The translations under genes and the position numbers were made by a program. The notes beneath the pieces are model-generated. The model was not told the origin of the DNA and did no database searches. It saw only the letters and a program-made list of their open reading frames with translations. Below are positions 17,954 through 25,978 of a stretch of 53,227 nucleotides of DNA, in pieces (positions within the stretch are counted from its first letter, which is position 1; every line of letters begins with the position of its first letter). The stretch is from Chitinophagales bacterium (GTDB lineage: Bacteria > Bacteroidota > Bacteroidia > Chitinophagales > Chitinophagaceae), in the NCBI GenBank assembly GCA_015654695.1, contig JAATGJ010000154.1, forward strand, positions 1-53,227, given 5' to 3'.

Positions 17954-18313
17954 TCAGATCTTTTGAAGATTCTTAACGGTCAGTTCATTTTCAATATTAC
18001 CTGTGTTTAATGTAGTCGCCGGTTCAAACAACATGATCTCCACTTCTTCTTTAGCCACAGGTTTGTGTTCAACGCCTCTTGGCATAATTAGAAATTCCCT
18101 GGCATTTACGGTGATCGTCCGGTCACGCATCTGCATATCAAAACTTCCTTTTACCACATAAAAGAGTTCATCTTCATGGTCGTGGTGATGCCATACAAAT
18201 TCTCCTTTAAATTTTACCAGCTTTACCTGCTGGCCATTTAGTTCACCGGCGATACGGGGATTGAAATAATCACTGAAAACAGATAACTTCTCCGCAAGAT
18301 TTACTTTTTCCAT
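17954..18313 (-). CDS. Small cupin-domain protein
   Basis: A single cupin of about 119 residues. Motif 1 is VWHHHDHEDELFYVVKG (metal-binding His cluster and Glu) and motif 2 is FLIMPRGVEHKPVAKEE. I start at the ATG for MEKVNLAEKL; the longer open frame adds 26 non-family residues. Cupins of this size bind a metal and a small ligand, and some isomerise or oxidise it; the substrate is unknown. Its stop lies two bases from the stop of the VIT/VWA gene, so the two genes are convergent with no visible terminator. Confidence 0.85.
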   Translation of the reverse strand: MEKVNLAEKLSVFSDYFNPRIAGELNGQQVKLVKFKGEFVWHHHDHEDELFYVVKGSFDMQMRDRTITVNAREFLIMPRGVEHKPVAKEEVEIMLFEPATTLNTGNIENELTVKNLQKI

Positions 18314-18535
18314 AGTATAAATTATAATTCCCGCAAAGTTCACAAAAAAGAGTTTATTATGATTTCTCCTTTGCGGGAAAGTAGTTATCACGGCTTCTAA
18401 TGCCGATATAACAGTTTTTTTATGTTTAAAAACCAGTATGCAGAAGCTATAGCGATTTTTAACAGAATAAATTAAATAATTATGACCCCGGAAATTTCCG
18501 GGACGAAAATCGGTCTAATTTTATTGCTCCTTTAA

Positions 18536-19132
18536 ATGCGCCATACTTTTACACCCATATTATTCTTTGGGGCATTGATGCTCGCTGGCTGTGCTGCCAC
18601 CAATGATCCGTACAAAAACAAGATCAGGCTTTTTCAAAAAGGAAAAATAAAAGAAGATACAAGCTATGTTTACCATCTGCCATACGAAGAAGGAAAATCA
18701 TACCGCCTGATACAGGGTTATTTCAGCGCCTTTTCACATAAGAACAGGGCGGCGCTGGATTTTAAAATGAAAAGGGGAACAACTATCTATGCCGCAAGAG
18801 AAGGAGTGGTGATAAGAGTAAAAGAAGACGGCGATCGCGGAGGATGGAATAAAAAGTACAGACCTTATGGAAACAATATCGTTATTCAGCACCCGGACGG
18901 ATCAAGAGGAGGTTACTGGCATTTACAGAAAGATGGTGCATTAGTAAATGTGGGTGATACGGTGAAAACCGGCCAGGCTATTGCATTAAGCGGTAAAACA
19001 GGTTATGCGGCAGTGCCGCATCTCCATTTCATGGTATGGACCAATTATAATGATCAATGGCAGCAGGTGCCCACAAGGTTTCAAACAAGAAACGGGGCAA
19101 GATACCTGCGGCCATGGAAGAAATACCGCTAG
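18536..19132 (+). CDS. M23 family metallopeptidase, lipoprotein
   Basis: A paralogue of the M23 gene upstream. Here the signal ends in MLAGCAATN, a lipobox, so the protein is membrane-anchored. Metal motifs are HKNRAALDFK and PHLHFMVW, and AAREGVVIRVKEDGDRGG and VNVGDTVKTGQAIALSGKTGYA match the paralogue almost word for word. It probably acts on peptidoglycan from the lipid anchor. Spacing to neighbours suggests its own transcript, ending at the strong hairpin beyond the decarboxylase remnant. Confidence 0.88.
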   Translation: MRHTFTPILFFGALMLAGCAATNDPYKNKIRLFQKGKIKEDTSYVYHLPYEEGKSYRLIQGYFSAFSHKNRAALDFKMKRGTTIYAAREGVVIRVKEDGDRGGWNKKYRPYGNNIVIQHPDGSRGGYWHLQKDGALVNVGDTVKTGQAIALSGKTGYAAVPHLHFMVWTNYNDQWQQVPTRFQTRNGARYLRPWKKYR

Positions 19133-19153
19133 CTTACTAATACCCCTGATCAA

Positions 19154-19438
19154 TCAGGCAACCTTATTTTGCTTTACTTCATAACCTGCCTGCCTTTCTT
19201 TTTCCAGGCGGTTCCCGGTACGCAAAATTTCGTCATTCAGTTTAGTATAAGACGGGGCTGCCAGGCCTTCTTACTGCAACTGCATCAATATTTCTTTATT
19301 AAGCTGGTTCAGTTCCCACTTCATCAGCAGGCCGGGGTTATACCGGAAGCAAACAATATTCAGACTCACCGGCGCTATTAACTCAAGGCAGGCTTCCCTT
19401 TGGATAAGGTTTTGTAAATAACCGGCCTGTTGCAGGTT
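19154..19438 (-). pseudogene. Remnant of a pyridoxal-dependent decarboxylase (C-terminal part)
   Basis: The minus strand reads APVSLNIVCFRYNPG, then LNQLNKEILMQLQ, a TAA stop (19271-19273), then EGLAAPSYTKLND and ILRTGNRLEKERQAGY to a final stop. This matches the C-terminal small domain of group II PLP decarboxylases (aromatic amino acid decarboxylase type), where NIVCFR and LQ-EG-AAPSYT-L are conserved. The N-terminal two thirds, including the PLP lysine, are gone, the middle is shortened after SYTKLND, and one codon is a stop. The fragment therefore looks like a dead gene left by deletion. Confidence 0.65.
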
Positions 19439-19468
19439 AAAGCAAACCCCGTAAGGTTTGCTTTTTTA
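19439..19468 (+). terminator. Intrinsic terminator
   Basis: A perfect 10-bp stem (AAAGCAAACC with GGTTTGCTTT), six-base loop and T6 run. It reads on the plus strand, probably ending the M23 lipoprotein transcript before pnuC. Confidence 0.85.
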
Positions 19469-19494
19469 TTTTATGTTTACAGTAAAACAACAAC

Positions 19495-20133
19495 TTGTCT
19501 TTACAGGAAATATACCAGCAGTTCATTGACGGGATGCAAAAAACCACATGGTTAGAATATATTGCTGTATTCTCAGGCATTGCCAGTGTCTGGTTCAGTC
19601 GTATTGAAAACATACTTGTTTATCCGGTCGGGTTAATTAATACACTCATCTACATTTATCTCAGTTTCAAATATCACTTGCCGGGTGAGGCAAGTGTGAA
19701 TTTTTATTATACCGTAATGAGTTTATATGGCTGGTATATGTGGATACAAAAAAACAAGCAACATCAAAAAGTTCTTCAGATAAGTTATTCAAATAAGACA
19801 ATGTGGTTGTACCAGTTACTTTTTTTCCTTTTCTTTTATACTGTTATTTATTTCTCACTCATATACCTGAAAAAGGAATTCTTTGAAGGTGCCATTCCCT
19901 GGGCAGACGCTTTTGCCTCTGCCACAGCTTTTACTGGTATGTGGTTAATGACAAGAAAGAAAGTCGAAAGCTGGTATTGGTGGGTAGCGACCAACATTTC
20001 TTCAATTCCCCTTTATTTCGTTAAGGGGTTAGTATTTACCAGTGTTTATTATCTGGTTCTGCTGGTATTTGCTTTCTGGGGGTTGGCTGAATGGAAGAAA
20101 AGGGCTGGCCAGCAAAAAAACATTCTTTCATGA
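19495..20133 (+). CDS. pnuC: PnuC-family nicotinamide riboside transporter
   Basis: A seven-helix membrane protein for facilitated uptake of nicotinamide riboside. Family features include WLEYIAVFSGIASVWFSRIENILVYPVG near the start, the FYYTVMSLYGWYMW segment with its aromatic substrate-site residues, and WYWWVATNISSIPLYFVKG. I give the TTG start at 19495; the in-frame ATG at 19534 would leave a protein beginning MQKTTWLEY and is also plausible, since PnuC proteins often start close to that point. The stop overlaps the nadR start by four bases. Pairing with a NadR that phosphorylates the riboside supports NR, rather than thiamine, as substrate. Confidence 0.88.
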   Translation: MSLQEIYQQFIDGMQKTTWLEYIAVFSGIASVWFSRIENILVYPVGLINTLIYIYLSFKYHLPGEASVNFYYTVMSLYGWYMWIQKNKQHQKVLQISYSNKTMWLYQLLFFLFFYTVIYFSLIYLKKEFFEGAIPWADAFASATAFTGMWLMTRKKVESWYWWVATNISSIPLYFVKGLVFTSVYYLVLLVFAFWGLAEWKKRAGQQKNILS

Positions 20134-21110
20134 AGAAAGGATTTGTTCTGGGAAAGTTTATGCCTTTGCATAAAGGTCATCTTGCTTTGATTGATCTTGC
20201 CTATCAGCATTGTGATAAATTATATATTGTCTTTTGCTATACGGAAAACGAACCCATTCCCGGCATAATCCGTAAACAATGGCTTTCTACAGAAATGGAA
20301 AGATATCCCAATGCTGATATTGTTTTCTTTCAATATGACGAAACGGAATTACCTAGCACATCTGAATCATCCAGGCAAGTATCTGAAGTTTGGGCGCATG
20401 CTCTAAAAAAAATTGTTCCGGATGCTAATGTGTTATTCACTTCTGAGCCTTATGGTGATTATGTTGCTGAGGTTATGAATATAGAGCACATTATGTTTGA
20501 CGAAAAAAGAAATGCTTACCCGGTATCTGCCACTAAAATAAGAGCTCAGCCTTTACTATACTGGAACATGATTACAGACAGTGCAAAACCCTATTTTGTT
20601 CAAAAAGTTGTTTTAGTTGGTACTGAATCTACCGGCAAAACGACACTTGCTCAAAAACTTGCCAATTATTACAGTACTGTTTTTGTCCCTGAAATGGCAA
20701 GAGAAGTCGTCGAAAAGACGGAAGAATGTACTTATGATGATCTCGTGAAAATTGCCACACTGCATGCAAACACCATACTTAATAAAATACCGGAAGCCAA
20801 TAAACTCCTCTTTGTTGACACAGATATTACGATCACAAAGTCTTATTCTGAATTCTTATTTAACAAAAAATTTTCTGTGGCGGCCTGGATCGAAGAAGTT
20901 AACCGTTTTGATCTGTATCTTTTTCTTGAACCTGATTGTGATTATGTTCAGGATGGTACCAGGCTTTCAGAAACTGAAAGAGCCCGGTTAAGTGATCATC
21001 ATAAAGCTGCTTTTAAGAATACAGGATTATCTTTCATATCAATAAATGGTAACTGGGAAGAACGATTTCAACAAGCAAAGCAAATAATAGAACAACGATT
21101 CCTTATATAA
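20130..21110 (+). CDS. nadR: NadR: NMN adenylyltransferase / ribosylnicotinamide kinase
   Basis: Bifunctional NAD-salvage enzyme of 326 residues. The N-terminal nucleotidyltransferase domain has GKFMPLHKGHLALI (the GxFxPxHxGH motif) and PVSATKIRAQP. The C-terminal kinase domain starts near residue 155 with the Walker A VGTESTGKTTLAQKLA, followed by VPEMAREVVE and FVDTDITITKSY. It phosphorylates imported nicotinamide riboside and adenylates the NMN to NAD. Start at the ATG overlapping the pnuC stop (ATGA); the frame opens 13 codons earlier inside pnuC. It has no DNA-binding N-terminus, unlike enterobacterial NadR, so it should not act as a repressor. Confidence 0.92.
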   Translation: MKKGFVLGKFMPLHKGHLALIDLAYQHCDKLYIVFCYTENEPIPGIIRKQWLSTEMERYPNADIVFFQYDETELPSTSESSRQVSEVWAHALKKIVPDANVLFTSEPYGDYVAEVMNIEHIMFDEKRNAYPVSATKIRAQPLLYWNMITDSAKPYFVQKVVLVGTESTGKTTLAQKLANYYSTVFVPEMAREVVEKTEECTYDDLVKIATLHANTILNKIPEANKLLFVDTDITITKSYSEFLFNKKFSVAAWIEEVNRFDLYLFLEPDCDYVQDGTRLSETERARLSDHHKAAFKNTGLSFISINGNWEERFQQAKQIIEQRFLI

Positions 21111-21141
21111 AAAAGGTGGCTGCCTCCTGGCAACCACCTTT
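21107..21141 (-). terminator. Terminator between convergent nadR and hsp20
   Basis: A 13-bp stem with one C-A mismatch (21112-21124 with 21129-21141) and a TCCT loop. On the minus strand the stem is followed by a run of T residues (the A-run at 21109-21114), so it best serves hsp20; on the plus strand only TTTGG follows. Confidence 0.75.
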
Positions 21142-21164
21142 GGTCTGTTAAATGAATAACCACT

Positions 21165-21563
21165 TTAACTCACCGTGATCTCCTGGCTTGCTGATTCCTT
21201 GCCCGCTAAAACCGGCAATGAAACCTGCAGCACACCATCCACATACTTCGCACTGATCTTAGTGGCATCAATACTGTCGTCGAGTGTAAATGTTCTTACA
21301 AAACCACCACGGCTGTATTCCCGCATCACCCAGTCAAACCGGGGAAATCCTTCAGGCGGCGTGTAGGTAATCATTAGCTCATTACCCTTTACACCAAGAT
21401 TGAAATTCTCTTTGATGCGGCCCGGGGCGAAGACCAGCATTTCAAAACTGGTTTCCGTTTTGTAAATGTTTACGGCAGCTCTTTGCATTGATCGGATGAA
21501 CAGGTGCCGGTTCCTGCTTCCGGAGTAATTGCCTTTTGCGGCACATGACTGATTGTAGTTCAT
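21165..21563 (-). CDS. Hsp20/alpha-crystallin family small heat shock protein
   Basis: ATP-independent holdase chaperone in the cytoplasm. The alpha-crystallin domain spans about residues 28-125: VNIYKTETSFEMLVFAPG for the first strands, GNELMITYTPPEG in the middle, and ISAKYVDGVLQVSLPVL near the end, where the usual A-x-x-x-G-V-L motif appears as KYVDGVLQVSLP. The C-terminal tail ends in EITVS, an I-x-I/V-like anchor for oligomer assembly. The 132-residue length is slightly short, and the N-terminal arm (MNYNQSCAAKG) is unusual. No CIRCE-like repeat is seen upstream. Confidence 0.9.
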   Translation of the reverse strand: MNYNQSCAAKGNYSGSRNRHLFIRSMQRAAVNIYKTETSFEMLVFAPGRIKENFNLGVKGNELMITYTPPEGFPRFDWVMREYSRGGFVRTFTLDDSIDATKISAKYVDGVLQVSLPVLAGKESASQEITVS

Positions 21564-21661
21564 GTCTCTTTGTTTTAAAGATTAAAAAATAAATATCACT
21601 ATACCAACAACTGCCGGTTGCAAAATGTTCAATCATCACTCCTCCATCGTAACTTAGGCAT

Positions 21662-22219
21662 ATGCTAAAAAAGATCGTCATCATAGGGCCTGAAAGTACA
21701 GGGAAGAGTACCTTGTGCAATCAATTAGCACAACATTATGAAACAACATGGTGCCCGGAGTTTGCAAGAGAATACCTGCTGATCAACGGGACGGATTATG
21801 AATTCAGCGACCTGCTGACTATCGCCGGGGGGCAGCTCGCATTAGAAGATGAATACAGTTCCAGGCTGGAAAAACAATCGCTTTCATTTCTCGAAGAAGG
21901 CGGTCATATTCCATTGTTCATTGACACGGATATGTATGTGATGAAAGTCTGGTGCGAATTTGTTTTTGGTAAATGCCACCGCTTTGTACTTGACGAAATA
22001 GTCAAAAGAAATTATGATCTCTATTTATTATGTAATACTGATCTGCCATGGGTAAAAGATGAACTGCGTGAATATCCCGACCTGGTCAGCCGCAGGAAAT
22101 TGTATAGCATGTATAAGGATATAATGACCAACCAACCTGTTCCGTGGGTGGATATAAGCGGCAACTACGAAGAGCGTTTGCAAAAAGCCATTATTGCCGT
22201 AGATAAGCTGCTGGAATAA
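21662..22219 (+). CDS. NadR-like P-loop nucleoside kinase
   Basis: The 185 residues match only the kinase half of NadR: Walker A IIGPESTGKSTLCNQLA, WCPEFAREYLL (compare VPEMAREVVE in NadR), PLFIDTDMYVMKVW, and a final WVDISGNYEERLQKAI. It probably phosphorylates nicotinamide riboside or a related nucleoside. It lies 0.55 kb from full-length nadR with hsp20 between, a local paralogy. A TAACTTAG sequence (one mismatch to the -7 box) ends four bases before the ATG, and the next gene follows closely on the same strand. Confidence 0.82.
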   Translation: MLKKIVIIGPESTGKSTLCNQLAQHYETTWCPEFAREYLLINGTDYEFSDLLTIAGGQLALEDEYSSRLEKQSLSFLEEGGHIPLFIDTDMYVMKVWCEFVFGKCHRFVLDEIVKRNYDLYLLCNTDLPWVKDELREYPDLVSRRKLYSMYKDIMTNQPVPWVDISGNYEERLQKAIIAVDKLLE

Positions 22220-22243
22220 TTGTTGGTATTTTCGCGTCTGCGC

Positions 22244-23911
22244 ATGAAACAATTTTTTTCAAAACATCACCGTCTTCTTTTCTATACAGCATGGATAGCG
22301 CTGGGTTTACTGCAATCCCGGTTTACCGAACTGCAGGATGATGAAGCTTACTACTGGGTATATTCCAAATTTTTTGACTGGGGTTATTTTGATCATCCGC
22401 CCATGACGGGGCTGCTGATAAAAATCGGTTATGCCATTTTCCCGAACGAGCTTGGTGTCCGGCTTTTCCCTTTATTGCTGAATGTTCTTTCTCTTGTGAT
22501 CATTGAAAAACTGTTCACTAATAAAAAGCCGTTGTTGTTCTACGCGATCGCTTTATCCATCGCCGTATTGCAACTGAGTGGTTTTGCAGCCGTACCTGAT
22601 ATCCCTCTCATATTTTTTACCGCTCTGTTCTTCTGGTGTTACAAAAAATTTATTGGCAATTATTCATTACTTAACAGCTTACTGCTTGGTATTTCTATCG
22701 CCTTATTGTTTTACAGTAAATATCACGCGGTATTGATCGTTTTGTTCACCCTGCTATCCAACCTGAAGCTATTCACAAAATACCAGGCATGGCTGGCTGT
22801 CATTATTGCCTTATTATTATTCGCACCGCATCTCTGGTGGCAATACCAGCATGACTGGGTGAGCTTCCGGTATCATTTATTTGAAAGCAATGTAAACGCT
22901 TATAAATTTTCTTTTACGTCAGAATATATTCTTGGCCAACTATTGCTGCCGGGTCCCATCGCAGGATTTATTTTATTACCCGCCGCTTTTTTATACCAAT
23001 ACAAAAACGATACGGAAAAAGCGTTGCGTTATACTTTAATTGGTATCTATGTATTCTTTCTTCTCAGTTCCTTCCGGGGAAAAGTAGAGGGCAACTGGAC
23101 CTCCCCGGTGCTGGTTTCATTAATAGTACTTTCGCACCAGTACATCAATGAAAAAATAAAGTGGGAAAAAATCCTTTATCGCTTATTACCTGTAACACTT
23201 GTATTGGTTCTGTTTGCCAGGATCATTATGATCGCGGATGTATTGCCGGTAAAAGAAATTCAAACCCGCTACCATGCCTGGAAAGAATGGCCGCGGCAAA
23301 TGAAAGAAAAGACAAAAGGATTGCCAGTTGTGTTCAGCAATTCATACCAGAGGGCTTCTAAATACTGGTTCTATTCAGGACAAACTACTTACTCGCAGAA
23401 CTGGTACCGGGAAAGAAGAAACAATTATAACTTCTGGCCTATTGAAGATTCCCTGCTGGGCAAGCCCGTTTACTTTTTAGACAAGCACCTGCTGTACCGG
23501 TTTCCCGACTCATTGAAAACGCCGATCGGTGAAATAGGTTACATGTATGATTCATCTTTAACCTCTTTTGCCAAAATAAAAATTGTTGTCACTCCTAAAG
23601 AACTAAATGTAAAAGAAGGAGAAACAATTACGTTGAATTGCCGTTTTGAAATCCCGGAACATTATTCATCGTTTATCCGTTTACACGATATTATAAACGA
23701 TACAACAAGAGTGGGGCTGTTTAAAGGACAGGAATGGCTAAAGGATATTTTTACCGGGCTTTCTTTAAAACAAATGAATGAAAAAAGAGAAACGTTTTTA
23801 AAGATGGATCCCGCACTGCCGAAAGGCAAATATTATTTACGCTTTGCTATTAACTATGGCCATAATAATCCCACGCATAACAGTGATAAAATAGAACTGG
23901 TGATCGAATAA
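22244..23911 (+). CDS. Membrane glycosyltransferase, GT39/GT83-like (ArnT/PMT family)
   Basis: A polytopic transferase that would move a sugar from a polyprenyl-phosphate donor to an extracytoplasmic acceptor. The N-terminus carries the family catalytic loop TELQDDEAYYWVYSKFFDWGYFDHPPM, with the metal or catalytic acidic pair DDE. About ten hydrophobic segments follow, and residues from about 440 onward form a soluble beta domain. I start at MKQFFSKHHR; an in-frame TTG eight codons earlier is less likely. The acceptor is unknown (lipid A, glycan or protein). It ends four bases from the convergent mtgA gene. Confidence 0.85.
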   Translation: MKQFFSKHHRLLFYTAWIALGLLQSRFTELQDDEAYYWVYSKFFDWGYFDHPPMTGLLIKIGYAIFPNELGVRLFPLLLNVLSLVIIEKLFTNKKPLLFYAIALSIAVLQLSGFAAVPDIPLIFFTALFFWCYKKFIGNYSLLNSLLLGISIALLFYSKYHAVLIVLFTLLSNLKLFTKYQAWLAVIIALLLFAPHLWWQYQHDWVSFRYHLFESNVNAYKFSFTSEYILGQLLLPGPIAGFILLPAAFLYQYKNDTEKALRYTLIGIYVFFLLSSFRGKVEGNWTSPVLVSLIVLSHQYINEKIKWEKILYRLLPVTLVLVLFARIIMIADVLPVKEIQTRYHAWKEWPRQMKEKTKGLPVVFSNSYQRASKYWFYSGQTTYSQNWYRERRNNYNFWPIEDSLLGKPVYFLDKHLLYRFPDSLKTPIGEIGYMYDSSLTSFAKIKIVVTPKELNVKEGETITLNCRFEIPEHYSSFIRLHDIINDTTRVGLFKGQEWLKDIFTGLSLKQMNEKRETFLKMDPALPKGKYYLRFAINYGHNNPTHNSDKIELVIE

Positions 23912-23914
23912 TAA

Positions 23915-24634
23915 TTATTTTTTACTCCCGATCACTTTCTGCACATCAGGATCAGGTTCCAGGAAACCCATTTGCTGCATCACCCACCGGGAACGGGATA
24001 AAACATACCGGGAGGGAGGTTTGACTTTGTAACGCTTTGGATTAGGTAAACAGGCGGTGATCATAGCGGCCTCCTGCCTGGTTAAGTTTTTTGCTGATTT
24101 ATTAAAGTAATTGCGTGCCGCCGCTTCTATGCCAAAAATACCATCTCCCATTTCAATTACGTTAAGATACATTTCAAGTATCCTTTTCTTGCTCCAGACC
24201 AGTTCTATCATAAAAGTAAAATATACTTCGAAGCCTTTCCTGATAAAACTTTTTCCCTGCCAGAGAAAAACGTTTTTGGCTACCTGCTGGCTTATAGTAC
24301 TCGCTCCGCGTACACGACCCGGTTTTTTTTCATTGTACTCCATTGCCTTTTTGATGCTTTTCCAGTCAAAACCATTGTGATCGGGAAACAACTGATCCTC
24401 TGAAGAAATAACGGCGAGTTTTGCATTATATGAAATATCATCCCGGTCCACATAGTCCCTCTTCAATCCATGCCCGGTAATCCAGCTGATGAATTGTGTC
24501 ATCGTAATGGGCGGGTCTATCCATTTGAGTAAAAGGATATATACGAACTGCGCAATGAACAAAACGATAAATATCTTTTTTACCCAGCGCCATATTTTAG
24601 GAAATAGTCCTTTGGTTGTCATACTGTGCTGCAA
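23915..24634 (-). CDS. mtgA: Monofunctional biosynthetic peptidoglycan transglycosylase
   Basis: A GT51 enzyme that polymerises lipid II into glycan strands without a transpeptidase domain. One N-terminal membrane anchor (IFIVLFIAQFVYILLLKW) precedes the catalytic motifs: ISSEDQLFPDHNGFDW with the essential Glu, RGASTISQQVAKNVFLW, KKRILEMYLNVIEMGDGIFGIEAAA and LTRQEAAMITACLPNP. The length of 239 aa is typical of MtgA. The upstream neighbour on the same strand starts 15 bases away, so the two could be co-transcribed. Confidence 0.92.
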   Translation of the reverse strand: MQHSMTTKGLFPKIWRWVKKIFIVLFIAQFVYILLLKWIDPPITMTQFISWITGHGLKRDYVDRDDISYNAKLAVISSEDQLFPDHNGFDWKSIKKAMEYNEKKPGRVRGASTISQQVAKNVFLWQGKSFIRKGFEVYFTFMIELVWSKKRILEMYLNVIEMGDGIFGIEAAARNYFNKSAKNLTRQEAAMITACLPNPKRYKVKPPSRYVLSRSRWVMQQMGFLEPDPDVQKVIGSKK

Positions 24635-24649
24635 TATTAAACAACTAAA

Positions 24650-25177
24650 TCAAAAAGATTTGAATGTCCGTTTGGGAATATGAAAATCCAGCACCTGTAA
24701 ATGGAATTTTTTTCCGATCCTGAATTTTTTTCTTGGTATGCCCCTGATAGCCCTGCCGCCGAAATGTTTTACCAGCAAAGGACCAAAACCTATCACCGGT
24801 CCTGCAATAAGGGCTTCATCTTTATTATCCTTGTTATTAAGGGAAAGCCCGATGGACGTAAGTGCAGACCCTGCTCCAATCAGCAGCATCGTTTTTGCAT
24901 CCGGTAAATGTTTCTTTGGTTTTCTTTTCAGCAATACTTCTTTTACAAAAGTTCGGTGAACCGGCTGGCCATTCAGAAATATGGTATCATTTCGTAACAA
25001 TGTTATAGTTCCATAACGAATGCTCCCATCCTGCAGTTTAACATGTATAGCATCTCCTTCTGTGTATATTTTTTTCTTTTTAAATCCTTTTTTTACAAAA
25101 AGATAACCGGTTTGTGAAAACGAAAAGGAGGAAACCAGGAGCAATAAGAGAGTAATAAAAAAAAGCAGCCGGTTCAT
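24650..25177 (-). CDS. Secreted hypothetical protein
   Basis: I do not recognise a family. The chosen ATG gives a Sec signal (MNRLLFFITLLLLLVSSFSF, cleavage near SQTG); the open frame begins seven codons earlier. The mature part has a short beta-barrel-like stretch (GDAIHVKLQDGSIRYGTITLL, LNGQPVHRTFVKEVLL), a pattern found in Bacteroidota proteins that read like RNA-chaperone or SH3-type folds. Two hydrophobic glycine-rich segments (LLIGAGSALTSIGLSL and AGPVIGFGPLLV) follow. A perfect -7 box lies five bases upstream of the start, so the transcript is likely leaderless or nearly so. Confidence 0.65.
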   Translation of the reverse strand: MNRLLFFITLLLLLVSSFSFSQTGYLFVKKGFKKKKIYTEGDAIHVKLQDGSIRYGTITLLRNDTIFLNGQPVHRTFVKEVLLKRKPKKHLPDAKTMLLIGAGSALTSIGLSLNNKDNKDEALIAGPVIGFGPLLVKHFGGRAIRGIPRKKFRIGKKFHLQVLDFHIPKRTFKSF

Positions 25178-25182
25178 ATAAC

Positions 25183-25190
25183 CAAACTTA
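25183..25190 (-). promoter_or_regulatory. Perfect -7 box close to the start codon
   Basis: Minus-strand TAAGTTTG, a full match to TAnnTTTG, ends five bases before the ATG of the secreted hypothetical gene. No clear -33 element is seen. Confidence 0.45.
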
Positions 25191-25226
25191 CAAAACAAGC
25201 GCCTGCTAATTTGTTAAATCCGGGTT

Positions 25227-25859
25227 TTATAATCGTTTGCCATATACGATCAGGCCCCAGATAAGGGCAACGCCGAAAACAATTAATATAAGTCCGTTGA
25301 TCCGGTTAAGGATATGAATATTGTGGGGGGTCAGCCGGTTGCGGATCTTACCGGCCAGGAAAACCTTCAGTATATCAGCGCCGAGCATCCAGACCAGGCA
25401 GGTAACAAATACGACGATACGTTGGTTGACGGTATGATTAATAACTGCGGTGGAGGCGTATATCCAGAAAATAAATACCGATGGGTTCAGTGTATTCATG
25501 ACATACCCCGACAAAAACATTTTGGCATAATCTCTTTTCCGGAACGCGAAGACCTGCTGGCCGGTGTCATTTACTTTTACTTTTTTAAAAAAAAGAAAGA
25601 ATATGCCCAGCGAAACAAGAAAGATACAGCCGCCGACCCCGATCTCTGTTTTGTAATTGCTGATACTATTGAAGAGTTCCGTAAAAATATTACTGATCAA
25701 TACCAGTGTAATATCGCTGGCGGAAACACCCAGCACAAATGCCATACCTCCCTTATGCCCGTTATTTAAACTTTGCTTGATAATGGAAAATAGCACCGGT
25801 CCTACCGATATACTCAGCAGCAATCCGAATGTTAATCCTTTAAGCAGGGCCTCAAACAT
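25227..25859 (-). CDS. LysE/RhtB family amino-acid exporter
   Basis: A six-helix inner-membrane exporter of 210 residues. The N-terminus has GLTFGLLLSISVGPVLFSIIKQSLNNGHKGG, the characteristic LysE start with its P-G-P-like turn and the G-K/R-x-G loop. Later segments FVLGVSASDITLVLISN and FLSGYVMNTLNPSVFIFWI match the family. Such proteins export amino acids or related metabolites, but the substrate is unknown. The gene stands alone, with its own -7 box eight bases from the ATG. Confidence 0.88.
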   Translation of the reverse strand: MFEALLKGLTFGLLLSISVGPVLFSIIKQSLNNGHKGGMAFVLGVSASDITLVLISNIFTELFNSISNYKTEIGVGGCIFLVSLGIFFLFFKKVKVNDTGQQVFAFRKRDYAKMFLSGYVMNTLNPSVFIFWIYASTAVINHTVNQRIVVFVTCLVWMLGADILKVFLAGKIRNRLTPHNIHILNRINGLILIVFGVALIWGLIVYGKRL

Positions 25860-25867
25860 AATACATG

Positions 25868-25875
25868 CAAAGTTA
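25868..25875 (-). promoter_or_regulatory. Perfect -7 box for the LysE-family gene
   Basis: Minus-strand TAACTTTG, a full match to TAnnTTTG, ends eight bases before the ATG. Confidence 0.45.
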
Positions 25876-25978
25876 GAAGTATAAAGCAGGAAAAGCCGTT
25901 ACTGCTTCGTCGCTTAAATATTATTGAACCGGCAAAAGATCATAACCTGTAAAATCCCTTAGTTCACACCTCTCACTT

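Noticed and set aside
19169-19381. 70-residue open frame on the plus strand in the gap before pnuC
   Set aside because: The opposite strand shows decarboxylase remnants, so this frame is an accident of their complement.
19439-19494. Riboswitch (thi-box or NAD-type) ahead of pnuC
   Set aside because: Only a simple terminator hairpin is visible; no conserved aptamer blocks were found, and pairing with nadR argues against thiamine control.
25314-25769. 151-residue open frame on the plus strand
   Set aside because: Antisense to the LysE-family gene, with no family features.
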